A stretch of 54,284 nt of DNA from JBEKHT01 sp049516595 (GTDB taxonomy: Bacteria > Chloroflexota > Anaerolineae > Anaerolineales > RBG-16-64-43): positions 1 to 54,284 of the forward strand of contig JBEKSY010000020.1 of assembly GCA_049516595.1 (NCBI GenBank), given 5' to 3'. Positions 8,738 through 16,802 of the stretch are shown here, in pieces (within the stretch, counting starts at the first letter, position 1; the number at the start of each line of letters is the position of its first letter). Under the pieces are notes generated by a model. That model had not been told where the DNA came from. It did not search any database and worked only from the letters and a program-made list of their open reading frames with translations. The position numbers and the translations under genes are program-made.

Positions 8738-9196
8738 TTACTTCAAACGCAGAGGGCTGGGTCCCAGGGCACGAACCCGCTCCACATGCGACTGGGCCTC
8801 TCGGGCTACAGTCCCGCCTTGTCCTCCGGACACAAGGACCATGTGCACCCTTTCGCCTTCGATCCCGACCTTCTGAAGGAGATCTCGCGCCCGCTCCAGA
8901 CGCGCCTTTGCCCGAAGGTTACCCTGAATGTGATGGCAATTCCCCACCGTACACGCCACCACCATCACCCCGTCGGCGCCCTCTTCAAACGCCTGCAAGA
9001 GGTAGAGAATGTCGAGCTTGCCCGCACACGGCAACCGCACCACCTTCAGATTCGCTGGATAGGCTAGCCTCATCGTGCCCGCTGCGTCGATCGCGGTGTA
9101 TCCGCAATACATGCAGGTGAAGGCTGTGATTTCTGGCTCAAAGTGAAGAACCTCTTGCCTGTGGGCTATCTTCTCTTGGGTCTCAATTTCAATCAC
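8738..9196 (-). CDS. mvhD: MvhD-type [2Fe-2S] electron-transfer subunit
   Basis: 152 residues, the usual length for the FlpD/MvhD family. The Cys pattern is typical: CMYCGYTA near residue 30, RLPCAGKLD near 55, and ACTVGNCHH near 85. MvhD links HdrA to an electron source such as hydrogenase, formate dehydrogenase or an NADH/F420 module. The start is GTG, with a GGAG about 9 nt upstream lying inside the end of the broken ferredoxin. No hydrogenase or formate dehydrogenase gene follows in this window, so the electron donor of the complex must be encoded elsewhere or be the TrxR-like flavoprotein upstream. Confidence 0.93.
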   Translation of the reverse strand: MIEIETQEKIAHRQEVLHFEPEITAFTCMYCGYTAIDAAGTMRLAYPANLKVVRLPCAGKLDILYLLQAFEEGADGVMVVACTVGNCHHIQGNLRAKARLERARDLLQKVGIEGERVHMVLVSGGQGGTVAREAQSHVERVRALGPSPLRLK

Positions 9197-9202
9197 GTCG
9201 CA

Positions 9203-9424
9203 TCACTCCAGGCTGTAGCCCCCGACCCGACTTCCAAGCCGAAGGGCGTTGTTCGGACAAGCCGACTAGCACGAGCCGCACCCATTGGACTGCCATGGAT
9301 CGGCCCAGACCGCCTCTTCCCCCGGAACCCAATTCAAGGCGGAGTACCGGCCCACCCTCAGGCAGAGATGGCAGCCATTGCATCTCCGATTATCGACCCA
9401 GACCACCAGGGTTGACGGCGCCAT
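9203..9424 (-). pseudogene. Broken 2[4Fe-4S] ferredoxin between hdrA and mvhD
   Basis: An ATG 5 nt after the hdrA stop opens a frame of 73 codons that reads as a small bacterial ferredoxin: RRCNGCHLCLRVG near residues 13-25 and NGCGSC-x-SACPNNAL near 47-61. It has three lesions. Codon 53 is TAG (9268-9266). Codon 25, where the fourth Cys of cluster I belongs, is GGC (Gly). Codon 46, where the first Cys of cluster II belongs, is TCC (Ser). Each of the two Cys losses is one base from TGC. Reading past the TAG gives normal ferredoxin sequence to a TGA, so the gene was functional in an ancestor. No intact gene is annotated here without noticing the amber. Decay, sequencing error or read-through are all possible. 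Confidence 0.75.
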
Positions 9425-9429
9425 CTTCC

Positions 9430-12400
9430 CTACGCCGCCTGCGTTTCAGTCACGGGCTCCCAACTCCCAAGCCCAAAGCCGACTTGCTCGTCAAGGTAAC
9501 CTCTCAACTGAATAGCCTTCGCAGGACATTCCGCGGAACATGTGCCGCACCCCTGGCATAGCGCCGGATCAATCCATGCGGCCCCCAGAATCCCACCGAC
9601 CCCAGGGTGGTCGGCGAGGACACGAGGAACTCCAAACGGGCAGGTACGCACGCAGGTCAGGCACCCCGTGCATCGCTGTTCATCCACAAAAGCTACCCCG
9701 CCTCCCACCTCGATCTCCGGGCGGCTGAGGATGGTGAGCGCGCGACCCACCGCGGCCAGTGCCTGCGTGCTGCATTCCTCGATGAACTTGGGGTAGTGAG
9801 CCAAGCCCGCCAGGAAGACCCCTCCCTTGTCAAACTCGATCGGTCGCATCTTCAGATGCGCTTCTTGAAAGAAGCCTTCCCGGGAGAGTGGGACTCCGAG
9901 AACTCCGGCCAGTTTCGCCGATCCATCGGCTGGCACAATCGGGGTACTGAGTGCGAGAATATCCGGCTCCAGCTCAATCGTTTTCCCAAACACAGGCTCA
10001 CGGACATCCACCCTAAGCTTGCGACTCCCCCCGTTTTCAACTACGCATGCATGGGGCGGGTTGGAGTCCGTGTAGCGCACGAACAGCACCCCTTCGGCCC
10101 TGGCCTGCAGGTAGTACTGCTCCCGGAACCCATAGGTCATGATTTCCTTGTGCAGAACGATCACGCGGCAGTCCGGATTCAGCTTCTTCAACCGCAGGGC
10201 GTTCTTGATCGCGTTTGTGCAGCAGATGCGAGAGCAATAGGAGGGGATTGCCTCCCCATCCACGCACTGAATCATCACGACTTCCTTGAGCCTTTCCACC
10301 TCTTCCGGTTCGTGCGCGAGCATGTCCTCCAAGCGCGACTGCAGCACGACTCGCTCATCCTCGCCATACAGATACGCCTTGGTGGCAGACTCCTTGCCCC
10401 CGACCGCCACAATCGTCACCGCATGCCGAATCTCGTGCCTGCGCACCCCTCCTCCCGGCACTCGGGTCTCAATCAGACTGCGAAAATCCCCTACCGTTCC
10501 TTCCTCCCGCACCACCTGGCTCTGGAAATGTATGGTCACATGCTCGTCCGCCGCCACCCGATTCACGAGATCACGCAACAGGCGCTGCGGATTAGCCCCG
10601 CTCGCCGTGTAGTAGACATGGCTCAGATTCCCGCCCAGGGCCCCGGTTCGCTCAACCAAATGAACTTCAAAGCCCGCGTCCGCGATCGCCAGAGCCGCCG
10701 TCATCCCCGAAATCCCTCCGCCGATCACGAGGGCCGCTCGCTGTGGGACGCGAGCCTCCTTCTCAATCGCCTGCGCCCTCCGGCACCTCCCCACGGCCAA
10801 ACGCAACATCTCACTGGCCTGGCGTGTCGCTCCACGTGGGTCCCCCGAATGGGGCCAGGCACATTGCTCTCGCAGGTTCACCAGCTCCAGAAAGTACGGG
10901 TTCAGCCCCGCCTCCCAGATCACGCGCTGGAAAAGCGACTGATGCGTCCTATGGCTGCAGGCAGCCACCACCACGCGACCCAGCTGGCCATCTTCGATCG
11001 CATCGCGTATTTGGGTCTGTCCATCGAAGAAGCAGGCCAAGTTGAGTCTCTGAACATGCACCACATCCGGCAGACGCTCCGCGTAGCGTTCCAATGCCTG
11101 CAAATCCACGCTATTGGCAATTTCGCCCGAGCACCCACACAGGAAAACCCCGACCCGGTTGGGCTGGCTGGCTCGTTCCATCGCCTCAGGGACAACGGCA
11201 CCGCTCACAAAAGGTTGGCTTCGGCTGAAAGCGCGCTCTCCCAGACTTTGGCGCAAGAGGCGCATCGCCTCCGCCGCGGCGCCGGAAGCGTCTGAGAGAG
11301 TTTCGGAAATCTCCTTGGGACAGCCAAATGCGCCGCAAACAAACACCCCCGGCCGGGAGGTCGCCAGAGGAGCCAATTCCTCGGTCTGGGTCTGGCAGAA
11401 GCCATGCTCGTTCAGCTCAATCCCCAGGGCCTCGGCCAGCCCCGCCGCCTCCTTCGGCGGACGCAAGCCGGTGGCCAGGACCACCAGGTCAAAACGCTCT
11501 TCTTGCAGAGGGCCCTGCCCCTGCGCCTCCTCGCCTTGATTCCGCCCCCTCGGAAAGCGCACAATCAGCTGGCCGCTTGCCGGATCCTCAAGCACCTGTG
11601 AAATGCGACTCCGCGTGTACCGGATCGAGCCCGTCTGACGAGCCTTCTCGTAGTAGGTCAAGTACTGCTTATTGAAGGCGCGCTCATCCATCGTGAAGAT
11701 GTGGCATTCGACCCCAGGAATTCGCTCCTGGGCAAGCATTGCCTCTTTGGTCGCATACATACAGCAAACCGAGGAGCAATACGGGTTGACCTGATCACGC
11801 GAACCCACACATTGCAGCCAAGCGATTCTTTTTGGCGTTTTTCCGTCCGAAGGGCGCACGACAACCCCTTCGGTGGGGCCCGAACGAGACACCAATCGTT
11901 CGTACTGCATCGCACTGACCACGTCGGGATACCGCCCGTACCCCAGCTCCGGCATCAACTCCGCTTCGAAAGGCTCGAAGCCCAAGGCCAGGATGATTGC
12001 CCCTACATGTATTTCGAGCTCCACGCTGTTGGCGTTCAGATCGATGGCATGCGTCGGGCAGATCTCTTCACATTTTCGGCAAGTGTCGCACGCCTGTACT
12101 TTCGCCGTAAGGTAGTACGCGTCAGGCGCCGCTCGGGGCGCGGATTTATGCACAATCGTCACCCGGCTCAGACCCGCCTGGAACTCGCTGACTCGATCGA
12201 ATCTGCAGACCTGAGCACATCGGCCGCAATTCATGCAGCGGCTAGGATCCACATAGCGCGGATGCTGCTGCAAGCGCACGCGAAAATCTCCAGCCTCACC
12301 CTCACAGGAGGAGATCTCGGTAAGGCTCAGACAAGTGATATTCGGGTGGGGATTGTGGTCCAGAAGGACCGGGGAGATCGTCGGCCGGGTACATCCGTAG

Positions 12401-12594
12401 CCTGCATCCGAAGTCCCGCGGCACAGAACGCAGTCGTGCGTGGGGAACATGAACCCGATCTGGGCGACCCGGCCCCCCAGCGAAGCGGCTCGTTCCACCA
12501 GATACACATGAATACCCGCCTCGGCTACATCCAAAGCCGCCCGCATCCCTCCCACCCCTCCGCCCACCACCAAGACACTCCGTGCGTTGCCCAT
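9430..12594 (-). CDS. hdrA: Heterodisulfide reductase subunit A, long double-FAD form
   Basis: 1054 residues from the ATG preceded by AAGGATGAGAAG; the frame is open 59 codons further up but that part would overlap the previous gene and has no homology. Module 1 has VVGGGVGGM (8-16), an inserted Fe-S part (CMNCGRCAQVC at 120-130, CDTCRKCEEICP at 169-180), and CVGSR..YCSSVCC (262-278). A linker with CGCSGEIANSVD and CSHRTH (485-551) is the classical HdrA N-domain. Module 2 has VIGGGISGM (623-631) and CVDGE..YCSRICC. The C-terminus holds two 4Fe-4S motifs (CTGCLTCVRTCP, CQGCGTCSAECP). HdrA is the bifurcating flavin subunit; two modules in one chain make about twice the methanogen length. Confidence 0.95.
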   Translation of the reverse strand: MGNARSVLVVGGGVGGMRAALDVAEAGIHVYLVERAASLGGRVAQIGFMFPTHDCVLCRGTSDAGYGCTRPTISPVLLDHNPHPNITCLSLTEISSCEGEAGDFRVRLQQHPRYVDPSRCMNCGRCAQVCRFDRVSEFQAGLSRVTIVHKSAPRAAPDAYYLTAKVQACDTCRKCEEICPTHAIDLNANSVELEIHVGAIILALGFEPFEAELMPELGYGRYPDVVSAMQYERLVSRSGPTEGVVVRPSDGKTPKRIAWLQCVGSRDQVNPYCSSVCCMYATKEAMLAQERIPGVECHIFTMDERAFNKQYLTYYEKARQTGSIRYTRSRISQVLEDPASGQLIVRFPRGRNQGEEAQGQGPLQEERFDLVVLATGLRPPKEAAGLAEALGIELNEHGFCQTQTEELAPLATSRPGVFVCGAFGCPKEISETLSDASGAAAEAMRLLRQSLGERAFSRSQPFVSGAVVPEAMERASQPNRVGVFLCGCSGEIANSVDLQALERYAERLPDVVHVQRLNLACFFDGQTQIRDAIEDGQLGRVVVAACSHRTHQSLFQRVIWEAGLNPYFLELVNLREQCAWPHSGDPRGATRQASEMLRLAVGRCRRAQAIEKEARVPQRAALVIGGGISGMTAALAIADAGFEVHLVERTGALGGNLSHVYYTASGANPQRLLRDLVNRVAADEHVTIHFQSQVVREEGTVGDFRSLIETRVPGGGVRRHEIRHAVTIVAVGGKESATKAYLYGEDERVVLQSRLEDMLAHEPEEVERLKEVVMIQCVDGEAIPSYCSRICCTNAIKNALRLKKLNPDCRVIVLHKEIMTYGFREQYYLQARAEGVLFVRYTDSNPPHACVVENGGSRKLRVDVREPVFGKTIELEPDILALSTPIVPADGSAKLAGVLGVPLSREGFFQEAHLKMRPIEFDKGGVFLAGLAHYPKFIEECSTQALAAVGRALTILSRPEIEVGGGVAFVDEQRCTGCLTCVRTCPFGVPRVLADHPGVGGILGAAWIDPALCQGCGTCSAECPAKAIQLRGYLDEQVGFGLGSWEPVTETQAA

Positions 12595-12632
12595 TCTTCT
12601 CATCCTTTTATGAAGGTGGCCGAGCCTTCCCC

Positions 12633-13532
12633 TCAAGAGGTAAGCAAGTATTCCTGTGCGGCTAGCGCCGCCTTGGCTCCTTCGCCGACGGCGATTAAGA
12701 CTTGTTCGGCGAAGACATCGGTAACATCTCCAGCCGCAAAAACCCCGGGGGCCGAAGTTGCGTTCTGGCAATCGATATGAATTCTCTGCAGAGGGTCCCG
12801 CTCGACCAGATTCGCCACCATCTCCGATTGCGGGGACAACCCCAGCTCAACGAAGAAGGCGTCCGCCCGCAATTCTCGCCTCTCGCCGTCCCGAGAAATG
12901 ACCAGCGCGCGCGCATATCCGTCTCCGATCACCTGATCGACGGCGTACCCTTCCAAGATTTCCACCGCCTTGTGGGCTGCAATCCGTTTTCCAAAAGCGC
13001 TCCCCAAGTCGCCGTGTGTCGGCGCCAGCAAGGTTACCCGCTTGGCAATGCCTGCCAGCTCCGCCGTGGCCCGCAGCGCCAGGCCCCTTTCCCCGATGAC
13101 AACCACCTCCCGGTCCACGAACAGGGGCGCATAGGAAATCGCACTGTAGCACAAACCGCGCATCATGAATTCTTTCTCACCCGGCACGTTGAGTAGGCGG
13201 CCCAAGGCTCCGGTGCACACGATCAGCGTTCGCGAGTCGTAGGTCTTTCCCGATTGGGTGTGCACCCGGTACCCACCCTCCGTGCGTTCGACCCTCTCCG
13301 CCTTGTCAAAGGTCCGTGAGAAATCCAAGTATTCCACCTCATTGGCGAACCGGCTGACGACCTCCTCTCCGGTGATTACCAGGTGGTGCTCCCCAAACGG
13401 CAGCTGAAGCCGGTAGTTGGTCTTGCCTCCCAAGTCACGCGTGATCAGGAGAACGTCCAGCCGCTTCCGCAGGGCGTAGACTGTCGCCGTCAGTCCGGCC
13501 GGCCCACCGCCAAGAATTATCAGGTCGTGCAC
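12633..13532 (-). CDS. TrxR-like FAD/NAD(P) oxidoreductase lacking the CxxC pair
   Basis: 299 residues with the thioredoxin-reductase layout: FAD motif LGGGPAGLTA (8-17), an NAD(P) Rossmann segment VVVIGERGLA at about 145, and the closing GVFAAGDVTD near 265. Where thioredoxin reductases have CAxC between the two halves, this protein has GLCYSAISYAP, so only one Cys remains and the dithiol relay is absent. It cannot reduce thioredoxin in the usual way. By analogy with TrxR-like ferredoxin-NADP reductases it may pass electrons between NAD(P)H and a ferredoxin or HdrA. The start is GTG with GGAGG 7 nt upstream. It lies 20 nt after the malic enzyme and 38 nt before hdrA. Confidence 0.85.
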   Translation of the reverse strand: MHDLIILGGGPAGLTATVYALRKRLDVLLITRDLGGKTNYRLQLPFGEHHLVITGEEVVSRFANEVEYLDFSRTFDKAERVERTEGGYRVHTQSGKTYDSRTLIVCTGALGRLLNVPGEKEFMMRGLCYSAISYAPLFVDREVVVIGERGLALRATAELAGIAKRVTLLAPTHGDLGSAFGKRIAAHKAVEILEGYAVDQVIGDGYARALVISRDGERRELRADAFFVELGLSPQSEMVANLVERDPLQRIHIDCQNATSAPGVFAAGDVTDVFAEQVLIAVGEGAKAALAAQEYLLTS

Positions 13533-13552
13533 CTCATCGCCTCCGCGTCGCC

Positions 13553-14911
13553 CTACTCAGCCGCTGGGATAAACCCCTCTTCCATCATTCGCTTCGTCAG
13601 ATTCCGCGACCTCCCGATGAGGGCTTCGGCTTGCTCGAACTCTTCATCGTAGCTCAGGTGTTTGTGTGCCACGCCCTCTTCCACCGCCCGGGCAGCGACC
13701 GCCGCCGCCTCCCGGGGGAAGACCTCCCACTCGTCCATAGTCGGCAGGATGTAGTCCGGACGCAGCCCCTTGGCTGCGGCCATTCCCGCCAGAGTCTCCG
13801 CGGCCGCCAGGCACATTCCCTCGGTGATCGTCTGCGCCCGGACATCGAGAGCGCCCCGGAATATCCCGGGAAAACCCAGCGAGTTGTTCACTTGGTTTGG
13901 GAAATCCGACCGCCCGGTCGCCACCACGGCCGCCCCCGCCTCTTTCGCCTCCCAAGGCCAAATCTCTGGAACCGGATTGGCGCACGCAAAAACGATCGGG
14001 TCGCGCGCCATTCTCCTCACCCACTCGGCGCGGATCGTTCCAGGGCCCGGCTGAGAGTAGCAGATGACCACATCGGCACCTTCCAAGGCCTCAGGAACCG
14101 AACCCTCGCGGTTGTCCGCGTTCGTAATCTGGCAGAATTTCCAGTTGTCGACAAACTCGGCTTTGCGCATTTCGAGATCTTGGCGACCCTTGTTGAGCAT
14201 CCCTCGCACGTCCACCACATGGCAACGCCCTGGGTCGGCGCCCACAGCGAAAAGCAGCCGCGCACAAGCCACATTGGCCGCCCCCGCGCCGACGAAGGCA
14301 ATGCTTACTTCGGAAAGCTTCTTGCCCACCAGTCTCAACGCGTTGACCAAGCCGGCCAGAGTCACCGTCGCCGTCCCCTGTTGATCATCATGCCAGATCG
14401 GAATCTCCGACCGTTGGCGCAGGATGTCGAGGATTCTGAAGCACTTCGGTTGGGCGATGTCTTCCAGGTTGATGGCTCCAAAACCTGGCTGCAAGAGCAA
14501 GACGGTCTCAATGATCTTGTCGGGATCTTTCGTGTCCAGCATGATTGGCCAGGCGTCGACCCCCCCCAGGTATTTGAAAAGCAGAGCCTTTCCCTCCATC
14601 ACGGGCAATCCGGCTTTCGGGCCAATGTCTCCAAGGCCCAGCACGCGCGTCCCGTCCGAAACCACCGCGACCGCGTTCCACCTATGGGTGTATTCGAAAA
14701 CCAGTTCGGGGTCTTGCTCGATGGCCCTGCAAGGAGCGGCGACTCCCGGGGTGTACCAGATCGCAAAGTCCTCAAAATCGCGAACCGGACACTTGAGCGT
14801 CACCTCGATCTTGCCCCGGTACAGCGGGTGAAGCCGCATCGCGTCCGCAGAGGGCCGCTTCGCCTTTGCCAGCAACTCCTCCACCGTGGGGGTGGACATA
14901 GCCTCTGACAT
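13553..14911 (-). CDS. Malic enzyme (oxaloacetate-decarboxylating malate dehydrogenase)
   Basis: 452 residues, the short bacterial malic enzyme. The catalytic region includes AIWYTPGVAAPC (Tyr and the TPG loop), SDGTRVLGLGDIG, EGKALLFKYLGG (catalytic Lys), and NLEDIAQPKCF (metal-binding Glu-Asp). The IWHDDQQGTATV motif and the Rossmann fold FVGAGAANVACARL follow. It converts malate to pyruvate plus CO2 and NAD(P)H. GGAGG lies 6 nt before the ATG. Its place inside an acetyl-CoA pathway train, directly upstream of the flavoprotein and hdrA, suggests it supplies NAD(P)H for the reductive branch or links malate and pyruvate pools to it. Cofactor preference is not clear from the sequence. Confidence 0.94.
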   Translation of the reverse strand: MSEAMSTPTVEELLAKAKRPSADAMRLHPLYRGKIEVTLKCPVRDFEDFAIWYTPGVAAPCRAIEQDPELVFEYTHRWNAVAVVSDGTRVLGLGDIGPKAGLPVMEGKALLFKYLGGVDAWPIMLDTKDPDKIIETVLLLQPGFGAINLEDIAQPKCFRILDILRQRSEIPIWHDDQQGTATVTLAGLVNALRLVGKKLSEVSIAFVGAGAANVACARLLFAVGADPGRCHVVDVRGMLNKGRQDLEMRKAEFVDNWKFCQITNADNREGSVPEALEGADVVICYSQPGPGTIRAEWVRRMARDPIVFACANPVPEIWPWEAKEAGAAVVATGRSDFPNQVNNSLGFPGIFRGALDVRAQTITEGMCLAAAETLAGMAAAKGLRPDYILPTMDEWEVFPREAAAVAARAVEEGVAHKHLSYDEEFEQAEALIGRSRNLTKRMMEEGFIPAAE

Positions 14912-15016
14912 GAATGTCCTCCTGCACCACTTGTGCGCTGGCGTGCTCTTGTCCAGCCGACACCTTGCACCCTAGACGCCCAACCCCACCCAACTCGCGG
15001 CGGTCTTGCGGGGCGC

Positions 15017-15940
15017 CTACAGTCGAAGATACGAATCGGTGTAGATCACCTTGTTCAACAGGACCTGCACGGTCTTCCAGACTTCGACCTGTTCCCGGTC
15101 CGACATGTCGACACCCGTTGGTTCCAGTTCGCCTCCGGCCGCCACAGCGTCGAACAGCTTCAAGTACAGGCAGGCGAGTGCCACCGACTCATCCCGCCTT
15201 TCAATCCAGCGCAGAACTTCCATGAGTTTTTCGTCCAAGGGGTCAATGATGGCTCCGTCCAGCCCCGCGGCGAGCAGCATTACCATATAGGTCCGGTTCA
15301 GCAGGGAACGCATCGGCCCAGGCACCTGATTCGAAACGTTCGAAAGCCCAACCACCGTCATCGGCGGGGGATCAGCCACCATCTTCAGCATCCGCACGGC
15401 TTCGATCGCCTGCGGGACGTACTCCTGGCAACCCGACACGGTCAAGATGAGAGGATCCACGAGCAACCGATCCATGGGGATTCCAACCTCCTCCGCCCGA
15501 GGAAACAGTTTCTCCAGGGCAATGCTCACCCGGGCTTCCGCGTTGACCGGGATCCCGCTTTTCTCCATGCACAGCGCAATCAGCCGCGCCCCGTACTTTG
15601 CCGCTAGCGGCGGCACACTGGCTAGCCGCTCTTCCTCGGCCGAGGCAGAGTTCACAATGGAGTTCGATCCGACCTTTCGGAGTCCGACCTCGATTGCTGC
15701 GAGATTGGTGGTGTCAAATGAGATCGTCATCCCCCCTACGGCTTCTTGAACACAATCGACCAGCCACTCCATCACCTCCGGCCCCGCCTTCTTCTGCGGG
15801 CCCACGTTCAGATCCAACGCATCCGCACCTGCCGCCTTCTGTCTCCTGGCCAGATCAACAAAGTAAGCCCCATCTCTCTGAGCTAGTGCCTCCTTCACCC
15901 GAGGCGCAATGATGTGGATGTTCTCGCCGATCTTGATCAT
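15017..15940 (-). CDS. acsE: 5-methyl-THF:corrinoid iron-sulfur protein methyltransferase
   Basis: 307 residues, a pterin-binding (DHPS-like) TIM barrel. It opens with IKIGENIHIIAPRV, then ADALDLNVGP (folate contact), SFDTTN, and VVGLSNVSNQVP near residue 195, which holds the Asn that helps activate the methyl group in Moorella MeTr. It moves the methyl from methyl-THF to Co(I) of CoFeSP. GGGAGG lies just before the ATG. It sits between the cooC at 16.0-16.8 kb and the malic enzyme, in the same train as its acceptor acsCD. A 105-nt gap without a gene follows it. Confidence 0.95.
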   Translation of the reverse strand: MIKIGENIHIIAPRVKEALAQRDGAYFVDLARRQKAAGADALDLNVGPQKKAGPEVMEWLVDCVQEAVGGMTISFDTTNLAAIEVGLRKVGSNSIVNSASAEEERLASVPPLAAKYGARLIALCMEKSGIPVNAEARVSIALEKLFPRAEEVGIPMDRLLVDPLILTVSGCQEYVPQAIEAVRMLKMVADPPPMTVVGLSNVSNQVPGPMRSLLNRTYMVMLLAAGLDGAIIDPLDEKLMEVLRWIERRDESVALACLYLKLFDAVAAGGELEPTGVDMSDREQVEVWKTVQVLLNKVIYTDSYLRL

Positions 15941-16018
15941 GGTTCCTCCCAGTGACTCTGCGCAGGGTCCATCTCGACTTTCCCCCCAACGGCGTCTGCT
16001 CGGACCATTCTCTCCGCC

Positions 16019-16777
16019 TCAAGCGAACAAACGGCCAGCCATTTCCGAGACGGCTCGAAAGGCCGGCGACTCGCCATCCAGCTCGAACAAAGGTCGCCCC
16101 GCCCCATCAAACTCAGTAACCAGCGGATCCTCCGGGATCTGACCCACTACCTCAGCCGGGATTCTCCGGAGGGCCTCGTCCAGGACCACGGGCAGCGGCC
16201 CGCGAATCCGATTCAAGACCAGCACCGTTCTCCCTACCTTGATCCCCAGCGACCTAGAGAGTGTAGCCATCGCCTCCGCCGTCCTCACCCCCCGCAGCGA
16301 CGGGTCGGTGGCCAACAAGAGAACATCCACATCCTGCGTCGTCCTTCGGCTGAGGTGCTCCATGCCCGCCTCGTTATCAATCACGATATAGTCGTAAGCG
16401 TGACTCACCTTATCGAGGATCTGCCGCAGAAGATGGTTAACAGCGCAGTAACAGCCCACGCCCTCCGGTCGGCCCATCACGAGCAGATCCACTCGATCTC
16501 CTTCCTCGACCGCCATCCGTACCTCTCGGTCCAGAAAGTCCATCTTGGTGATTCCCTCCAGGCCGCCTGCGTTTGCCCGCTCCCCCAGCTCCTCGCGAAT
16601 CTCGCCCAGGGTAGTGGGCAGCGGCAGCCCCAAGGCTTGATTCAAATTGCAGGCCGGGTCGGCATCAATCGCAAGCACCGCCCCCCCGCGATTCTCCAGA
16701 AGCCAGTGAATCGTCAGGGCGGCGATACTTGTCTTGCCTGTCCCACCCTTACCCGCTACCGCAACTGCAAAGCTCAA
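16019..16777 (-). CDS. CooC-type nickel-insertion ATPase (first copy)
   Basis: 252 residues from a TTG start. An upstream GTG at 16792 is in frame, but a full GGAGGTG lies exactly between it and the TTG at 7-nt spacing, and the homologous fold begins there (SFAVAVAGKGGTGKTS). The deviant P-loop is GKGGTGKT, then DADPACNLNQALG, the CxC nickel motif GVGCYCAVN near residue 110, and a switch region DNEAGMEHLSRRT, all typical of CooC/AcsF. It inserts nickel into CO dehydrogenase or acetyl-CoA synthase using ATP. It is flanked by acsV and acsE, the usual position for the ACS/CODH accessory ATPase. Confidence 0.93.
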   Translation of the reverse strand: MSFAVAVAGKGGTGKTSIAALTIHWLLENRGGAVLAIDADPACNLNQALGLPLPTTLGEIREELGERANAGGLEGITKMDFLDREVRMAVEEGDRVDLLVMGRPEGVGCYCAVNHLLRQILDKVSHAYDYIVIDNEAGMEHLSRRTTQDVDVLLLATDPSLRGVRTAEAMATLSRSLGIKVGRTVLVLNRIRGPLPVVLDEALRRIPAEVVGQIPEDPLVTEFDGAGRPLFELDGESPAFRAVSEMAGRLFA

Positions 16778-16802
16778 TTCGCCACCTCCCACCCAAACCG
16801 GA

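Noticed and set aside
9607..11295. A 562-codon plus-strand open frame opposite hdrA
   Set aside because: It is antisense to a clear HdrA with intact motifs; its composition is that of a GC-rich shadow frame (Arg, His, Pro, Gln) and it has no recognisable domain.
12595..12771. N-terminal extension of hdrA
   Set aside because: It overlaps the end of the flavoprotein gene, is Arg-rich and unlike HdrA, and the ATG at 12594 has a good SD.
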